Origin: Cryptosporangium arvum DSM 44712
Lineage (GTDB): Bacteria > Actinomycetota > Actinomycetes > Mycobacteriales > Cryptosporangiaceae
Length of the DNA: 64,000 nt
Direction of reading: 5' to 3'
Assembly (NCBI RefSeq): GCF_000585375.1
Contig: NZ_KK073874.1
Span: 1,426,001 to 1,490,000, forward strand
This document shows, in pieces, positions 43,216 through 51,961 of this stretch. Within the stretch, counting starts at the first letter, position 1; each line of letters begins with the position of its first letter. The notes below the pieces were generated by a model. That model was not told the DNA's origin. It worked only from the letters and a program-made list of their open reading frames with translations, and did no database searches. A program made the position numbers and the translations under genes.

Positions 43216-45189
43216 GTGACCACCGCCACTGTCAGCGCCCTGGCCAGCGAGAACGCCGGCCCGGGCACTGACGGCACGCCCCGGGTGGCGGCCGCGGTCA
43301 CGGCGCTGGCCTGGCTGCTGGCGGTCGGCTCGGCGGTACTGCTGCTCGCGGCCCGGCCACCGGTGAACGAACTGCTCTGGTTCTTCACCGTCGACGCCAC
43401 GGTGGCCGCCGTGTACGGAACGGTCGCCGGGCTGACGCTCTCCCGCCGCCGGCACCCGGTGCCGTGGCTGGTCGCGCTGATGGCCCTGGGCGGTGGCGTC
43501 TCGGCGCTCGCGATGGCCTACGCCGCGCTCGGAGCGCAGCGGTCACTGCCCGGCACCGGCCTGGCCGCGAACCTGATCAGCGTCGGCTGGGTGCCCGGCA
43601 CGATGGCGATCTTCCTGGTCGTGCCCTGGCTCGTGCGTGATCATCCGCTCGACCGCATCGGCCGGGCCGGCGTCAGCCTGGGCGGTGCGGTGAGCGTCGG
43701 CTTCCTCGGCGTGAACCTGACGCAGCCCGAATCCCCGAGCCCCGTCGTCGTCCTGGCCACCGCGTCCGTCGCCGTCGGTCTACTGGCGGCGGCCGACGTC
43801 ACCCGGCGCCGGTTCCGCGGCCCCGCCGGCGAACGCGTCGGCCTCGGCTGGCTCGCCGCCGGCACCGCGCTCATGGCACTCTCGTTCCTACCGTTGGCCC
43901 TGGTCGGAGTCGTCGCGGCCCCGATCTGGTTCACCCCGGTGCTGCACCTCGCCGCCCAAGCGGTGTTTCCGGCGGCGATCCTGGTCGCGGTGCTGCGTCA
44001 GCGGATGTGGGGGCTGGACCTGGCGATCAGCCGGGCCGTGCTGGGCGGGTTGCTCACCGTCGGTCTGGTGATCGTCTACGTCGCGGTCACCGCCGTGCTC
44101 ACCCGGCTGCTCCCCGGCGACGGCATCGCCCAGATCGTGGCCGCCGCGGTCGTCGCGGTCGCGGTGCAACCGTCCCGGCTCTGGCTGCAGGGCCGGGTCC
44201 GGCGACTGGTCTACGGCGACGCGGCCGAGCCCGAACGGGCCGTGCGTCGTCTCGGCCGGCACCTCGGCGGCGCGCAGAGCCCCGAGGAGCTGCTCGACGG
44301 GCTGGTCGAGAGCGTCGGGCACGCGCTGCGCCTGGAGTCGGTGGCGCTCGAGGTCGAGGGCGTGCCCGCGGCGTCCTGGGGCTCGCCGACCGCGTCGCCG
44401 CTGCTGGTGCCGCTGCGTCACCGCGGCTCCGAGGTCGGCGTCCTGCGCCTCACCGCTCCGCCCGGTGAGGCGCTCGATGCTCGCGCGCTGCGCTCGCTCG
44501 ACGAGCTCGCGTCGGTCGTGGCGGCGGGCGTCGTGCTCGCCCGAGCGTCCCAGGATCTGGCCGACGCCAGAGCGCGGCTGACCTCCGTGCGGCTGGAGGA
44601 GCGGCGGGTCATCCGGCGCGAGCTGCACGACGGTCTCGGGCCGTCGCTCGCCGGCATCCGGCTCGGTCTGCAGGGGGCACGAAACCTGATCGGGAGCGAC
44701 CCGAAAGCCGCGGGCACGCTGCTCGCCGCCCTCCAGGACGAGCTCGACGGACGCGTCGAAGACGTGCGCGCGCTCTCCCACAACCTGCTGCCACCGATCC
44801 TCGACGAGCTGGGACTGGAGGCGGCGCTGGCCGAGCTCGCGTCCCGGCACGCGGAGGGCGGCCTCGACGTGCGGGTGCGCTGCGCGGGCACCGAAGCGCT
44901 CGAACCGACGCCGGCCGGCGCCGCGTACGGCATCGTCGCGGAGGCGGTGATGAACGTCGCCCGGCACGCCGACGCGTCCGGCTGCTCGGTCGAGGTCGTG
45001 GCGGCCGCGGACGAGCTCCGGATCGAGGTCGAGGACGACGGCACGGGGGTGCGGCCCGACGCCGTGCCCGGTGTCGGGACCCGCTCCATGCGCGAACGTG
45101 CGGAGGAACAGGGCGGCACGTTCGAGGTCGGGCCAGCCCCGACCGGTGGCACCCGGATCACTGCCGTGCTGCCGCTGGCCGCGCCGTGA
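43216..45189 (+). CDS. NarL-type sensor histidine kinase
   Basis: 657-residue membrane kinase. About ten N-terminal hydrophobic helices (to residue ~330) form the sensor, followed by a GAF-like segment (about 350-445), a HisKA_3 domain with the phospho-acceptor about His471 in VIRRELHDGLGPSLAGIRL, and a HATPase domain (IVAEAVMNVARHADASG, VEDDGTGVRPDAVPG, GTRSMRERAEEQGGTFEVG). GTG 43216 is chosen at the first plausible codon before the first helix; no clear ribosome site is seen, so it may be leaderless. Its stop overlaps the response-regulator GTG (GTGA), a coupled two-component pair. Confidence 0.93.
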   Translation: MTTATVSALASENAGPGTDGTPRVAAAVTALAWLLAVGSAVLLLAARPPVNELLWFFTVDATVAAVYGTVAGLTLSRRRHPVPWLVALMALGGGVSALAMAYAALGAQRSLPGTGLAANLISVGWVPGTMAIFLVVPWLVRDHPLDRIGRAGVSLGGAVSVGFLGVNLTQPESPSPVVVLATASVAVGLLAAADVTRRRFRGPAGERVGLGWLAAGTALMALSFLPLALVGVVAAPIWFTPVLHLAAQAVFPAAILVAVLRQRMWGLDLAISRAVLGGLLTVGLVIVYVAVTAVLTRLLPGDGIAQIVAAAVVAVAVQPSRLWLQGRVRRLVYGDAAEPERAVRRLGRHLGGAQSPEELLDGLVESVGHALRLESVALEVEGVPAASWGSPTASPLLVPLRHRGSEVGVLRLTAPPGEALDARALRSLDELASVVAAGVVLARASQDLADARARLTSVRLEERRVIRRELHDGLGPSLAGIRLGLQGARNLIGSDPKAAGTLLAALQDELDGRVEDVRALSHNLLPPILDELGLEAALAELASRHAEGGLDVRVRCAGTEALEPTPAGAAYGIVAEAVMNVARHADASGCSVEVVAAADELRIEVEDDGTGVRPDAVPGVGTRSMRERAEEQGGTFEVGPAPTGGTRITAVLPLAAP

Positions 45190-46106
45190 CGCGCCCCGGC
45201 GAGGTCATCCGGGTGGCGGTCGTAGACGACCACCCGGTGTTCCGGCTCGGGATGGCAGCCCTGCTGAGCAGCCTCGACGGCATCCAGGTGGTGGCGCAGG
45301 CAGCCTCCCGAGCCGAGGCCCTAGCCGCGATCAGCCCCGGCACCAGCCCCGCCCCCGGCCCTCGCACCAGCTCCGGCCCTGGCGTCAGCTCCGGCCCTGG
45401 CGTCAGCTCCGGCCCTGGCGTCAGCTCCGGCTCCGGCCCCGGCCCTGGCGTCAGCCCCGGCCCTGGCGTCAGCTCCGACCCTGGCGTCAGCCCCGGCCCC
45501 GGCCCCGGCCCCGGCTCCGGCTCGGGCACCAGCCCCGGCCCTGGTGTCGGCTCCGGCCCCACGCCCGACCTCGGCTCCGGCTCGGGTACGGACCCCGGCC
45601 CTGGCGTCGACGTGGTGATCATGGATCTGCATCTGGGTGGCGACTCCGGCGTCGAGACCACCCGGGAACTGATCCGGCGGTGGCCCGACCTGCGTGTCCT
45701 CGTCGTCACGATGCTCGAGGACGACGAGTCGGTCGTCGCGTCGGTCCGCGCCGGTGCTCGTGGCTACCTGCTCAAAGGAGCGACGCCGGCCGAGGTCGAG
45801 CGGGCCGTTCGGGCGGTCGCGAACGGCGAGGTCATTCTCGGTCCGCAGGTCGCCGCGCGGGCGATCAGCTACCTGTCCGGCGCCCGCACCGCCGGGCCGG
45901 TGCCGTTCCCCGAACTCACCGACCGTGAGCGCGAGGTGCTCGACCTGGTGGCCCGGGGGTACGACAACACGACGATCTCGCGGCGGCTGGTCCTGAGTCC
46001 GAAAACCGTGCGGAACCACGTCGCCAACATGCTGACGAAGCTCGGGGTGCCAAGCCGGGCGGAGGCGTTGCTCCTGGCTCGGGAACGTGGTCTCGGAGGC
46101 GTGTGA
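45186..46106 (+). CDS. NarL/FixJ response regulator with Gly/Pro/Ser insertion in the receiver
   Basis: 306-residue regulator, partner of the upstream kinase (GTGA overlap). The receiver begins VIRVAVVDDHPVFRLGMAAL with the acidic pair Asp14-Asp15. The phospho-acceptor is Asp147 in VDVVIMDLHLGG, followed by Thr175 and Lys197. Between helix 2 (ends about Ile49) and strand 3 (starts about Val141) sits a roughly 91-residue Gly/Pro/Ser/Val repeat; without it the protein would be 215 residues, the normal length. The LuxR-type HTH is intact (LTDREREVLDLVARGYDN, then LSPKTVRNHVANMLTKLGV). Binding targets are unknown; an intact active-site set suggests function is kept. Confidence 0.93.
   Translation: MTRPGEVIRVAVVDDHPVFRLGMAALLSSLDGIQVVAQAASRAEALAAISPGTSPAPGPRTSSGPGVSSGPGVSSGPGVSSGSGPGPGVSPGPGVSSDPGVSPGPGPGPGSGSGTSPGPGVGSGPTPDLGSGSGTDPGPGVDVVIMDLHLGGDSGVETTRELIRRWPDLRVLVVTMLEDDESVVASVRAGARGYLLKGATPAEVERAVRAVANGEVILGPQVAARAISYLSGARTAGPVPFPELTDREREVLDLVARGYDNTTISRRLVLSPKTVRNHVANMLTKLGVPSRAEALLLARERGLGGV
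45333..45605 (+). repeat. 18-bp in-frame repeats inside the response regulator
   Basis: Near-perfect copies of AGCTCCGGCCCTGGCGTC (Ser-Ser-Gly-Pro-Gly-Val) run from about 45370 to 45430, with diverged copies to 45605 using CCC or TCC variants. All units are multiples of three and keep the frame. Confidence 0.9.
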
Positions 46107-46147
46107 CCTGGGGAAGCCGGGTAATCACCGGTATCCGGAGGTGTCAT

Positions 46148-46816
46148 ATGTCGGACTACTTCGCTGATCGGGCCGAGGCGGGCCGTGCGCTGGCGGTCGC
46201 CGTGGCCGACCATCTCAAGGAGCACGAGGTGCCACTCGTGCTGGGGCTGCCGCGCGGTGGTGTTCCGATCGCACGCACCGTGGCCGCCGCGGTCCACGGC
46301 GAGTTGGACGTCGTCGTCGCGCGGAAGATCGGGGTGCCGTGGCACCGCGAGCTGGCCGTCGGGGCGGTCACCGTGGACGGGCCGGCGCTCTTCGACCGGG
46401 GACTGCTCGGTCAGGTGGGCCTCACGCTGGAGGAACTCGAGCCCGACGTGGAGCGCGAGCGCGCCGAGGCGGTGCGTCGCACCGAGCGGTACCGCGACGG
46501 ACGGCCGGCGCCGGTGGTGACGGGGCGCACCGTGGTCGTGGTGGACGACGGGCTCGCGACCGGGGCCACCGCGCGGGCCGCGCTGCGGTCACTGCGCGTG
46601 CTGCGGCCCGGCCACCTGGTGTTCGCGGCACCGGTGTGCGCGCCGCAGGCGGTGGCGATGCTCGGCGCCGAGGCCGACGCGGTGGTGTGCGTCGCCGCGC
46701 CGCCGGAGTTCCGGGCCGTCGGGTACCACTACCGTTCGTTCCCGCAGCTCACCGACGAGGAGGTGGAAGCGGAGCTGGCCGCGGCCCGGCGTGAGTCCGC
46801 GTCGCTGCGGCTCTGA
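46148..46816 (+). CDS. Phosphoribosyltransferase-family protein
   Basis: 222-residue protein with the type-I PRT fold. The PRPP loop is VVVVDDGLATGATARAALR, a full match to the DDGxATGxT pattern; LVLGLPRGGVPIARTVAAAV and LDVVVARKIGVPWHRELAVG are the other conserved blocks. Such stand-alone proteins, often called predicted PRTs, have no settled substrate. GGAGGTG lies just upstream of the ATG. It follows the response regulator by 41 bases. It does not resemble apt, hpt or pyrE closely enough to name. Confidence 0.88.
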   Translation: MSDYFADRAEAGRALAVAVADHLKEHEVPLVLGLPRGGVPIARTVAAAVHGELDVVVARKIGVPWHRELAVGAVTVDGPALFDRGLLGQVGLTLEELEPDVERERAEAVRRTERYRDGRPAPVVTGRTVVVVDDGLATGATARAALRSLRVLRPGHLVFAAPVCAPQAVAMLGAEADAVVCVAAPPEFRAVGYHYRSFPQLTDEEVEAELAAARRESASLRL

Positions 46817-46822
46817 GGCGGT

Positions 46823-47016
46823 GACGCACGTCTCGCGCCTTTGACGGCGGGCGCGTGGTGAGTCAGAGTTACCGCGAGCGGAGGGCAGGAAGACCGGTGA
46901 GAATCCGGCGCGGTCCCGCCACTGTCACCGGGGAGCCGACCTCACTCAACGGTCACGGCCGGTAACGGCTGGAAGGCCGAGGACACGCTTCGATCCGGGA
47001 GCCAGGACACTGCGTC
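46823..47016 (+). ncRNA. Cobalamin (B12) riboswitch
   Basis: The core matches the class well: GGCAGGAAGACCGG, then TGAGAATCCGG, GTCCCGCCACTGT, GGAGCCGACC, CTGGAAGGCCGAGGACACG and the B12 box GGGAGCCAGGACAC. GACGCA (46823-46828) can pair with TGCGTC (47011-47016) as P1. It precedes the cobaltochelatase gene and should shut off the whole cob operon when adenosylcobalamin is plentiful. Confidence 0.9.
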
Positions 47017-47022
47017 CGCTCC

Positions 47023-47040
47023 CTGCGAGCCTGCTCGCAG
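47023..47040 (+). promoter_or_regulatory. Expression-platform hairpin of the B12 riboswitch
   Basis: CTGCGAGC (47023-47030), CT, GCTCGCAG (47033-47040): a perfect 8-bp stem directly after the aptamer. It lies about 50 bases upstream of the start codon. No T-run follows, so control of translation or Rho access is more likely than intrinsic termination. Confidence 0.5.
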
Positions 47041-47093
47041 GCCATCGCACACGCGGGCGCGGACACCCGCGGGAAGGATCCTGGCATGCCCTC

Positions 47094-49241
47094 GTGCGTG
47101 ATCGGCGGGTGACTCCGCCCTATCCGTTCTCCGCGGTCGTCGGGCTGGACGACCTGCGCTTGGCGTTGACGCTCAACGCCGTTTCGCCGGCAATCGGCGG
47201 TGTGCTCGCCCGGGGCGAGAAGGGCACCGCGAAGTCGACGGTGGTCCGGGCGCTGCACGCCCTGCTCCCACCGGTCACGGTGGTGGCCGGCTGCCGCTTC
47301 GCCTGCGACCCCGCCTCTCCGGACCCCCAGTGCCCGGATGGCCCCCACGCCGACGTGACCGCCGAGAGCCGGCCCGCCCGGCTGGTGGAGTTGCCGGTGG
47401 GTGCCACCGAGGACCGGCTGGTGGGTGCGCTCGACCTCGAGCGGGCGCTCACCGAAGGCGTGCGGGCCTACCAGCCCGGGCTGCTCGCGGCCGCGCACCG
47501 GGGCGTGCTCTACGTCGACGAGGTCAACCTGCTCGCCGACCACCTGGTCGACACGCTGCTCGACGCGGCCGGCATGGGCCGCGCGTACGTCGAGCGCGAC
47601 GGCGTCTCGGTGCGGCACGCGGCCCGGTTCCTGCTGGTCGGCACGATGAACCCGGAGGAGGGCGAGCTCCGCCCGCAGTTGCTCGACCGGTTCGGGCTCA
47701 CGGTGGAGGTCACCGCCAGCCGCGACCCCGCGGAACGGGCCGAGGTCGTGCGCCGCCGGCTGGCCTACGAGGCCGACCCGGAGGGCTTCGCGGCCCGGTG
47801 GGCCGAGCACGACGCGGAACTGGCGGGCCACATCGTCGAGGCGCGCGCCCGGCTGGCCGACGTCGTGCTGAGCGACGCCGCCCTGCGCCGGATCAGTGCG
47901 GTGTGCGCCGCCTTCGACGTGGACGGGCTCCGGGCCGACCTCGTCACCGCGCGGACGGCCGTCGCGCTGGCCGCCTGGCACGCGCGTGACCACGTCACCG
48001 ACGACGACATCCGGAGCGCCGCCGAGCTGGCCCTGCCGCACCGCCGCCGGCGCAACCCGTTCGACGCTCCCGGCCTCGACCAGGACCAGCTCGACAAGGC
48101 CCTGCAGGAAGCCGCCGACAACGACCCGGACGACGACCCCGACGACGACCCGGGCCGCGGGCCGGACGACCCCGGCGGCCCGGACGACGGCGGCCCGGAC
48201 GACGACGACCCGGACCACGGTGGTCAAGCCGACGGCGACGCGACCGACAGCGACGCGACCGAGGCCGACGCGAACCAGGGCGGCCCCGACCGGCGTCAGC
48301 CCGACGCGGCCCCGAGCGCACCGCACGACGGCCCGCCTCCGTCCGGACCGCAAGCCCCGGCCGACCGGGCCGCCGACGACGACACCGACGATCGGCCGCG
48401 CCGGCTCGCCGCCGCCGAACAAGCCGCGGTCCGCGCCACCAACCCGTACCGCACCAAGCTGCTCACCGTGCCCGGCATCGGGCGCTCCCAGTCCGACGCC
48501 TCCGGCCGCCGCTCGCAGGCCGAGGCCCGCCGCGGCCGCGTGGTGCGCTCCACCCGCACCGACGGCCCGGTGACCGACGTCCACCTGATCGCGACGTTGC
48601 TGGCGGCGGCGCCGCACCAGAAAGCCCGCGGACGCACCGCCGGCCTCCGGCTCGAGAAGCAGGACCTGCGCGCCGCCGTCCGCCGCGGTCGGGAGAGCAA
48701 CACGATCCTGTTCTGCGTCGACGCGTCCGGTTCGATGGCCGCGCGGCAGCGGATGGCCGCGGTCAAGGGCGCGGTGCTGTCGTTACTGCTCGACGCCTAC
48801 CAGCGTCGCGACACCGTCGGCCTGGTGACGTTCCGGCGGGACACCGCGACGCTCGCGCTACCGCCCACCGGCAGCGTCGAAGTGGCCGCGCGCCGCCTCG
48901 AGGAGCTTCCGACCGGCGGCCGGACCCCGCTCGCCCAGGGGCTCGTCAAGTCGGCCGAGGTCCTGAAGATCGAGCGACGACGTAACCCGCACCGACGTCC
49001 GCTGCTCGTCGTGGTCACCGACGGCCGGGCCACCTACGGTCCGGACGCCAGAGCCGCCGCCCGCCGCGCCGCCGCGTACCTGGCCGCCGAGGGCACCGCG
49101 TCCGTCGTCGTCGACTGCGAGAACGGGCCGATCCGCTTGGGGCTCGCGCAGGAACTCGCCGTGCACCTCGGGGCCACCGCGTTCCGGCTCGAGGAACTGA
49201 ACGCCGACAACCTGGCCGGTGTCGCGAGGGGAGCAGCCTGA
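47094..49241 (+). CDS. Cobaltochelatase / Mg-chelatase-like subunit (ChlI-ChlD fusion)
   Basis: 715-residue AAA+/VWA fusion that, with CobN, inserts cobalt into hydrogenobyrinic a,c-diamide. The AAA+ half (about 1-340) has Walker A GEKGTAKST and Walker B GVLYVDEVNLLADHL. A very acidic linker of Asp/Gly/Pro (about 345-440) follows, as in other actinobacterial members but long. The VWA half has the MIDAS motif FCVDASGSM and VVTDGRATYG. It matches the Rv2850c-type gene next to cobO in Mycobacterium. GTG 47094 is used; GTG 47109 is also possible. It stands first behind the B12 riboswitch, and its stop overlaps cobO's ATG. Confidence 0.92.
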   Translation: MRDRRVTPPYPFSAVVGLDDLRLALTLNAVSPAIGGVLARGEKGTAKSTVVRALHALLPPVTVVAGCRFACDPASPDPQCPDGPHADVTAESRPARLVELPVGATEDRLVGALDLERALTEGVRAYQPGLLAAAHRGVLYVDEVNLLADHLVDTLLDAAGMGRAYVERDGVSVRHAARFLLVGTMNPEEGELRPQLLDRFGLTVEVTASRDPAERAEVVRRRLAYEADPEGFAARWAEHDAELAGHIVEARARLADVVLSDAALRRISAVCAAFDVDGLRADLVTARTAVALAAWHARDHVTDDDIRSAAELALPHRRRRNPFDAPGLDQDQLDKALQEAADNDPDDDPDDDPGRGPDDPGGPDDGGPDDDDPDHGGQADGDATDSDATEADANQGGPDRRQPDAAPSAPHDGPPPSGPQAPADRAADDDTDDRPRRLAAAEQAAVRATNPYRTKLLTVPGIGRSQSDASGRRSQAEARRGRVVRSTRTDGPVTDVHLIATLLAAAPHQKARGRTAGLRLEKQDLRAAVRRGRESNTILFCVDASGSMAARQRMAAVKGAVLSLLLDAYQRRDTVGLVTFRRDTATLALPPTGSVEVAARRLEELPTGGRTPLAQGLVKSAEVLKIERRRNPHRRPLLVVVTDGRATYGPDARAAARRAAAYLAAEGTASVVVDCENGPIRLGLAQELAVHLGATAFRLEELNADNLAGVARGAA

Positions 49242-49855
49242 TGCCGCAGGGCAAACCGACCACCGTCCCGAACGACGGCCTCACCACCCGCCAGCGCCGC
49301 CGCCGCCCGATCCTGGCCGTCCACACCGGCCCCGGGAAGGGCAAGTCCACGGCGGCGTTCGGGCTCGCGCTGCGGGCCTGGAACGCCGGCTGGCCGATCG
49401 GCGTCTTCCAGTTCGTGAAGAGTGCGAAGTGGCGGGTGGGGGAGGAGGACGCGCTCACCGCGCTCGGCGAGTACCACGCGCAGACCGGCACCGGCGCGCC
49501 CGTGACCTGGCACAAGATGGGCGAAGGCTGGTCCTGGATCCAGCGCGCGGGCACCGAGCAGGACCACGCGCGCGACGCGGCCGAAGGCTGGGAGCAGATC
49601 AAGCGTGATCTGGCTGCCGAAAATTACGGCCTGTATGTCCTGGATGAGTTCACTTATCCCATGAAGTGGGGTTGGGTCGACGTCGATGATGTGGTGGAGA
49701 CGCTGGGGAACCGCCCCGGCAGCCAACATGTCGTGATCACCGGCCGTGATGCCCATCCGTCCCTTCTCGAAGCTGCTGACCTGGTCACCGAGATGACGAA
49801 GGTCAAGCACCCGATGGACGCCGGGCAGAAGGGCCAGAAGGGAATCGAGTGGTGA
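49241..49855 (+). CDS. cobO: Corrinoid adenosyltransferase
   Basis: 204-residue enzyme adding the 5'-deoxyadenosyl ligand to cob(I)yrinic acid a,c-diamide. AVHTGPGKGKSTAAFGLALR is the P-loop; VFQFVKSAKWRVGEEDAL and VLDEFTYPMKWGWVDVDDVV are CobO/CobA_Ec signatures. Its ATG overlaps the chelatase stop by one base and its own stop overlaps cobB (GTGA). Length and context match Rv2849c-type CobO exactly. Confidence 0.97.
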   Translation: MPQGKPTTVPNDGLTTRQRRRRPILAVHTGPGKGKSTAAFGLALRAWNAGWPIGVFQFVKSAKWRVGEEDALTALGEYHAQTGTGAPVTWHKMGEGWSWIQRAGTEQDHARDAAEGWEQIKRDLAAENYGLYVLDEFTYPMKWGWVDVDDVVETLGNRPGSQHVVITGRDAHPSLLEAADLVTEMTKVKHPMDAGQKGQKGIEW

Positions 49856-51894
49856 CCGTCGTCCCCCGCCTCGTCATCGCCGCCCCGGCGTCCGGCCACG
49901 GCAAGACCACCGTCGCGACCGGGCTCCTCGCCGCGTACAAAGCGCGTGGCCTGCGGGTCAGTCCGCACAAGGTCGGCCCGGACTACATCGACCCCGGCTA
50001 CCACGCCCTGGCCTCCGGGCGGCCGGGTCGCAACCTGGACCCGTATCTCGTCGGCCCGCACCTGATGGGCCCGCTGTTCGCGCACGGTGCCGCCGGTGCC
50101 GACCTCGCGGTCGTCGAGGGCGTCATGGGCCTCTACGACGGCGCGGTCGGGCACGGTGACCTCGGCTCGACCGCGCAGGTCGCGGCCGCGCTCCGGGCGC
50201 CGGTCGTGCTCGTCGTGGACTCGTCGGCGCAGGGCCGGTCGGTCGCCGCGCTGGTGCACGGGTTCCGCACGTACGAGCCGAGCGTCTGGCTCGGCGGGGT
50301 GATCCTCAACCGGGTCGGCTCCGAGCGGCACGAGAAGATCCTGCGTGACGCGTGCGAGGAGATCGGCACGCCGGTGTTCGGGGCGTTGCGTCGGCGCGAC
50401 GCGATCTCGACGCCGTCGCGGCACCTGGGCCTGGTGCCGGTCGCGGAGCGCAGCCAGGAAGCGACCGAGGCCGTCGACGCGATGGGGCGGATCGTCGCCG
50501 AGAGCGTGGACCTGGACCGGCTGCTGTGGCTCGCGCGGTCGGCTCCGCCGGTGTCGGCCGACCCGTGGTCGCCGTCCGAAGCGGTCGGCGGCCGGGTGTC
50601 GGAGCGTCCGGTGATCGCGGTCGCCGCCGGAGCGGCGTTCACTTTCGGTTACGCCGAGACGGTCGAGCTGCTGGAAGCCACCGGGGCGGTCGTGGCGCGG
50701 TTCGACCCGCTGCACGACGAGTCGTTGCCGGAGGGTGCGGCCGGGCTGGTCGTCGGGGGTGGGTTCCCCGAGGTGCACGCCGAGGCGCTGAGCGCGAACG
50801 AGCCGTTGAAGAAGGCGGTGCGTGAGCTGGCGGCGTCCGGGGCGCCGATCGCCGCGGAGTGCGCCGGGCTGCTCTGGCTGACCAAGTCGCTGGACGGCAA
50901 GCCGATGTGCGGTGTGCTCGACGCCGAGGCGGGGATGACGCCCAACCTCACGCTCGGTTATCGGAGTGCGGTGGCGATCTCGGATTCGCAGCTGCTGCCG
51001 GAAGGGACGCGGGTGCACGGGCACGTGTTCCACCGCACGCAGGTGGAGCCGCGGGCCGGGGCGCGGCCGGCCTGGCAGTGGCAGGGGCGCCCGCCGGAGG
51101 GGTTCGTGCAGGACGGGATTCACGCGTCCTACCTGCACCTGCACTGGGCCGCGCATCCGGTGATCGCGCGCCGGCTGGTCGATGCGGCGGCGCGCCTGCA
51201 GCGTCGTGCGTTGCCCGCCGTCGCTGCCGGTCCGTCGAACACCCTGGTCGACGCTCCGCGCGCGCTACCGCCCGCGTCCGCCGACCCCGCCCCCACGAAG
51301 ATCGACACCCCCGCCGACCCGGCCTCGGCCGCCCCGACGGCCGTGGCCCCCGCCCCGACCGCGGTCGAGCCGGCCGTACCGACCCCGACCGCTATCGAGC
51401 CGCCGGCGGCGACCCCGACCGCGGTCGAGCCGACCCCGACCCCGACCGCTATCGAGCCGGCCGGCGACGAGACGCCCACGGCGGTGGTGCCGGCGGGTGG
51501 ATCCGGTGAGGACCGGGAAGCGGCGGACGCGGCTGCGGCCCGGGCCCGGGCGGAGGCCGACGCCGCCGCCGCCCGCACGCGTGCCGAGCAGGACGCCGTG
51601 GCAGCCGGCACGCGCGACGCCGTGAAGAGCGGCACGCGGGACGCCGTGAAGAACGGCGCCGGGTCCGACGATGCGGCGCACGAGGCCGCCGGGATCGGGC
51701 CCGACCGGAGGGCCGATGGCGACGAGGGCACCGACGAGGCGGTGGCACCAGGTGTGGCGTCGATGAAGGAGAACGGCACCACCGCTGACGGGAATGACAT
51801 CGCGACGGCCGACAAAAACGGCGATTCGGGAAGTTTGCCCCGCGTGTCGCGGAGCGACGGTCCGGCGTCTGCGCCGGATCGCGACGGATCATGA
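49852..51894 (+). CDS. cobB: Cobyrinate a,c-diamide synthase with long low-complexity tail
   Basis: 680 residues against a usual ~450. The enzyme part (1-455) amidates the a and c side chains: LVIAAPASGHGKTTVATGLL (ATP site), SPHKVGPDYIDPGYHALASG, and the GATase Cys in IAAECAGLLWLTKSLDGKPM with a final GIHASYLHLHWAAHP. From about residue 460 a 220-residue tail of Pro/Thr/Ala repeats (PTAVEP, PTAIEP) and Ala/Arg/Glu-rich coiled segments follows. The tail is probably disordered and looks like repeat expansion. GTG 49852 overlaps cobO. The next gene, cobI, starts 67 bases later. Confidence 0.95.
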   Translation: MTVVPRLVIAAPASGHGKTTVATGLLAAYKARGLRVSPHKVGPDYIDPGYHALASGRPGRNLDPYLVGPHLMGPLFAHGAAGADLAVVEGVMGLYDGAVGHGDLGSTAQVAAALRAPVVLVVDSSAQGRSVAALVHGFRTYEPSVWLGGVILNRVGSERHEKILRDACEEIGTPVFGALRRRDAISTPSRHLGLVPVAERSQEATEAVDAMGRIVAESVDLDRLLWLARSAPPVSADPWSPSEAVGGRVSERPVIAVAAGAAFTFGYAETVELLEATGAVVARFDPLHDESLPEGAAGLVVGGGFPEVHAEALSANEPLKKAVRELAASGAPIAAECAGLLWLTKSLDGKPMCGVLDAEAGMTPNLTLGYRSAVAISDSQLLPEGTRVHGHVFHRTQVEPRAGARPAWQWQGRPPEGFVQDGIHASYLHLHWAAHPVIARRLVDAAARLQRRALPAVAAGPSNTLVDAPRALPPASADPAPTKIDTPADPASAAPTAVAPAPTAVEPAVPTPTAIEPPAATPTAVEPTPTPTAIEPAGDETPTAVVPAGGSGEDREAADAAAARARAEADAAAARTRAEQDAVAAGTRDAVKSGTRDAVKNGAGSDDAAHEAAGIGPDRRADGDEGTDEAVAPGVASMKENGTTADGNDIATADKNGDSGSLPRVSRSDGPASAPDRDGS

Positions 51895-51961
51895 GTTCTC
51901 ACGGCGGGTGGTCGAGCCGGGCCGGGTGGGACGGCCCCGACCACCGGCGGAGGAGCGTCGC

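Noticed and set aside
45321-46019. Minus-strand ORF with Gly-Ala-Asp-Ala repeats opposite the response regulator
   Set aside because: It mirrors the GC-rich 18-bp repeats; the plus-strand frame has receiver and HTH signatures on both sides of the repeat.
51794-51961. N-terminal extension of cobI upstream of ATG 51962
   Set aside because: It lies inside the end of cobB in another frame, and the family start KLIGVGVGPGDP fits the ATG preceded by GGAGGAG.
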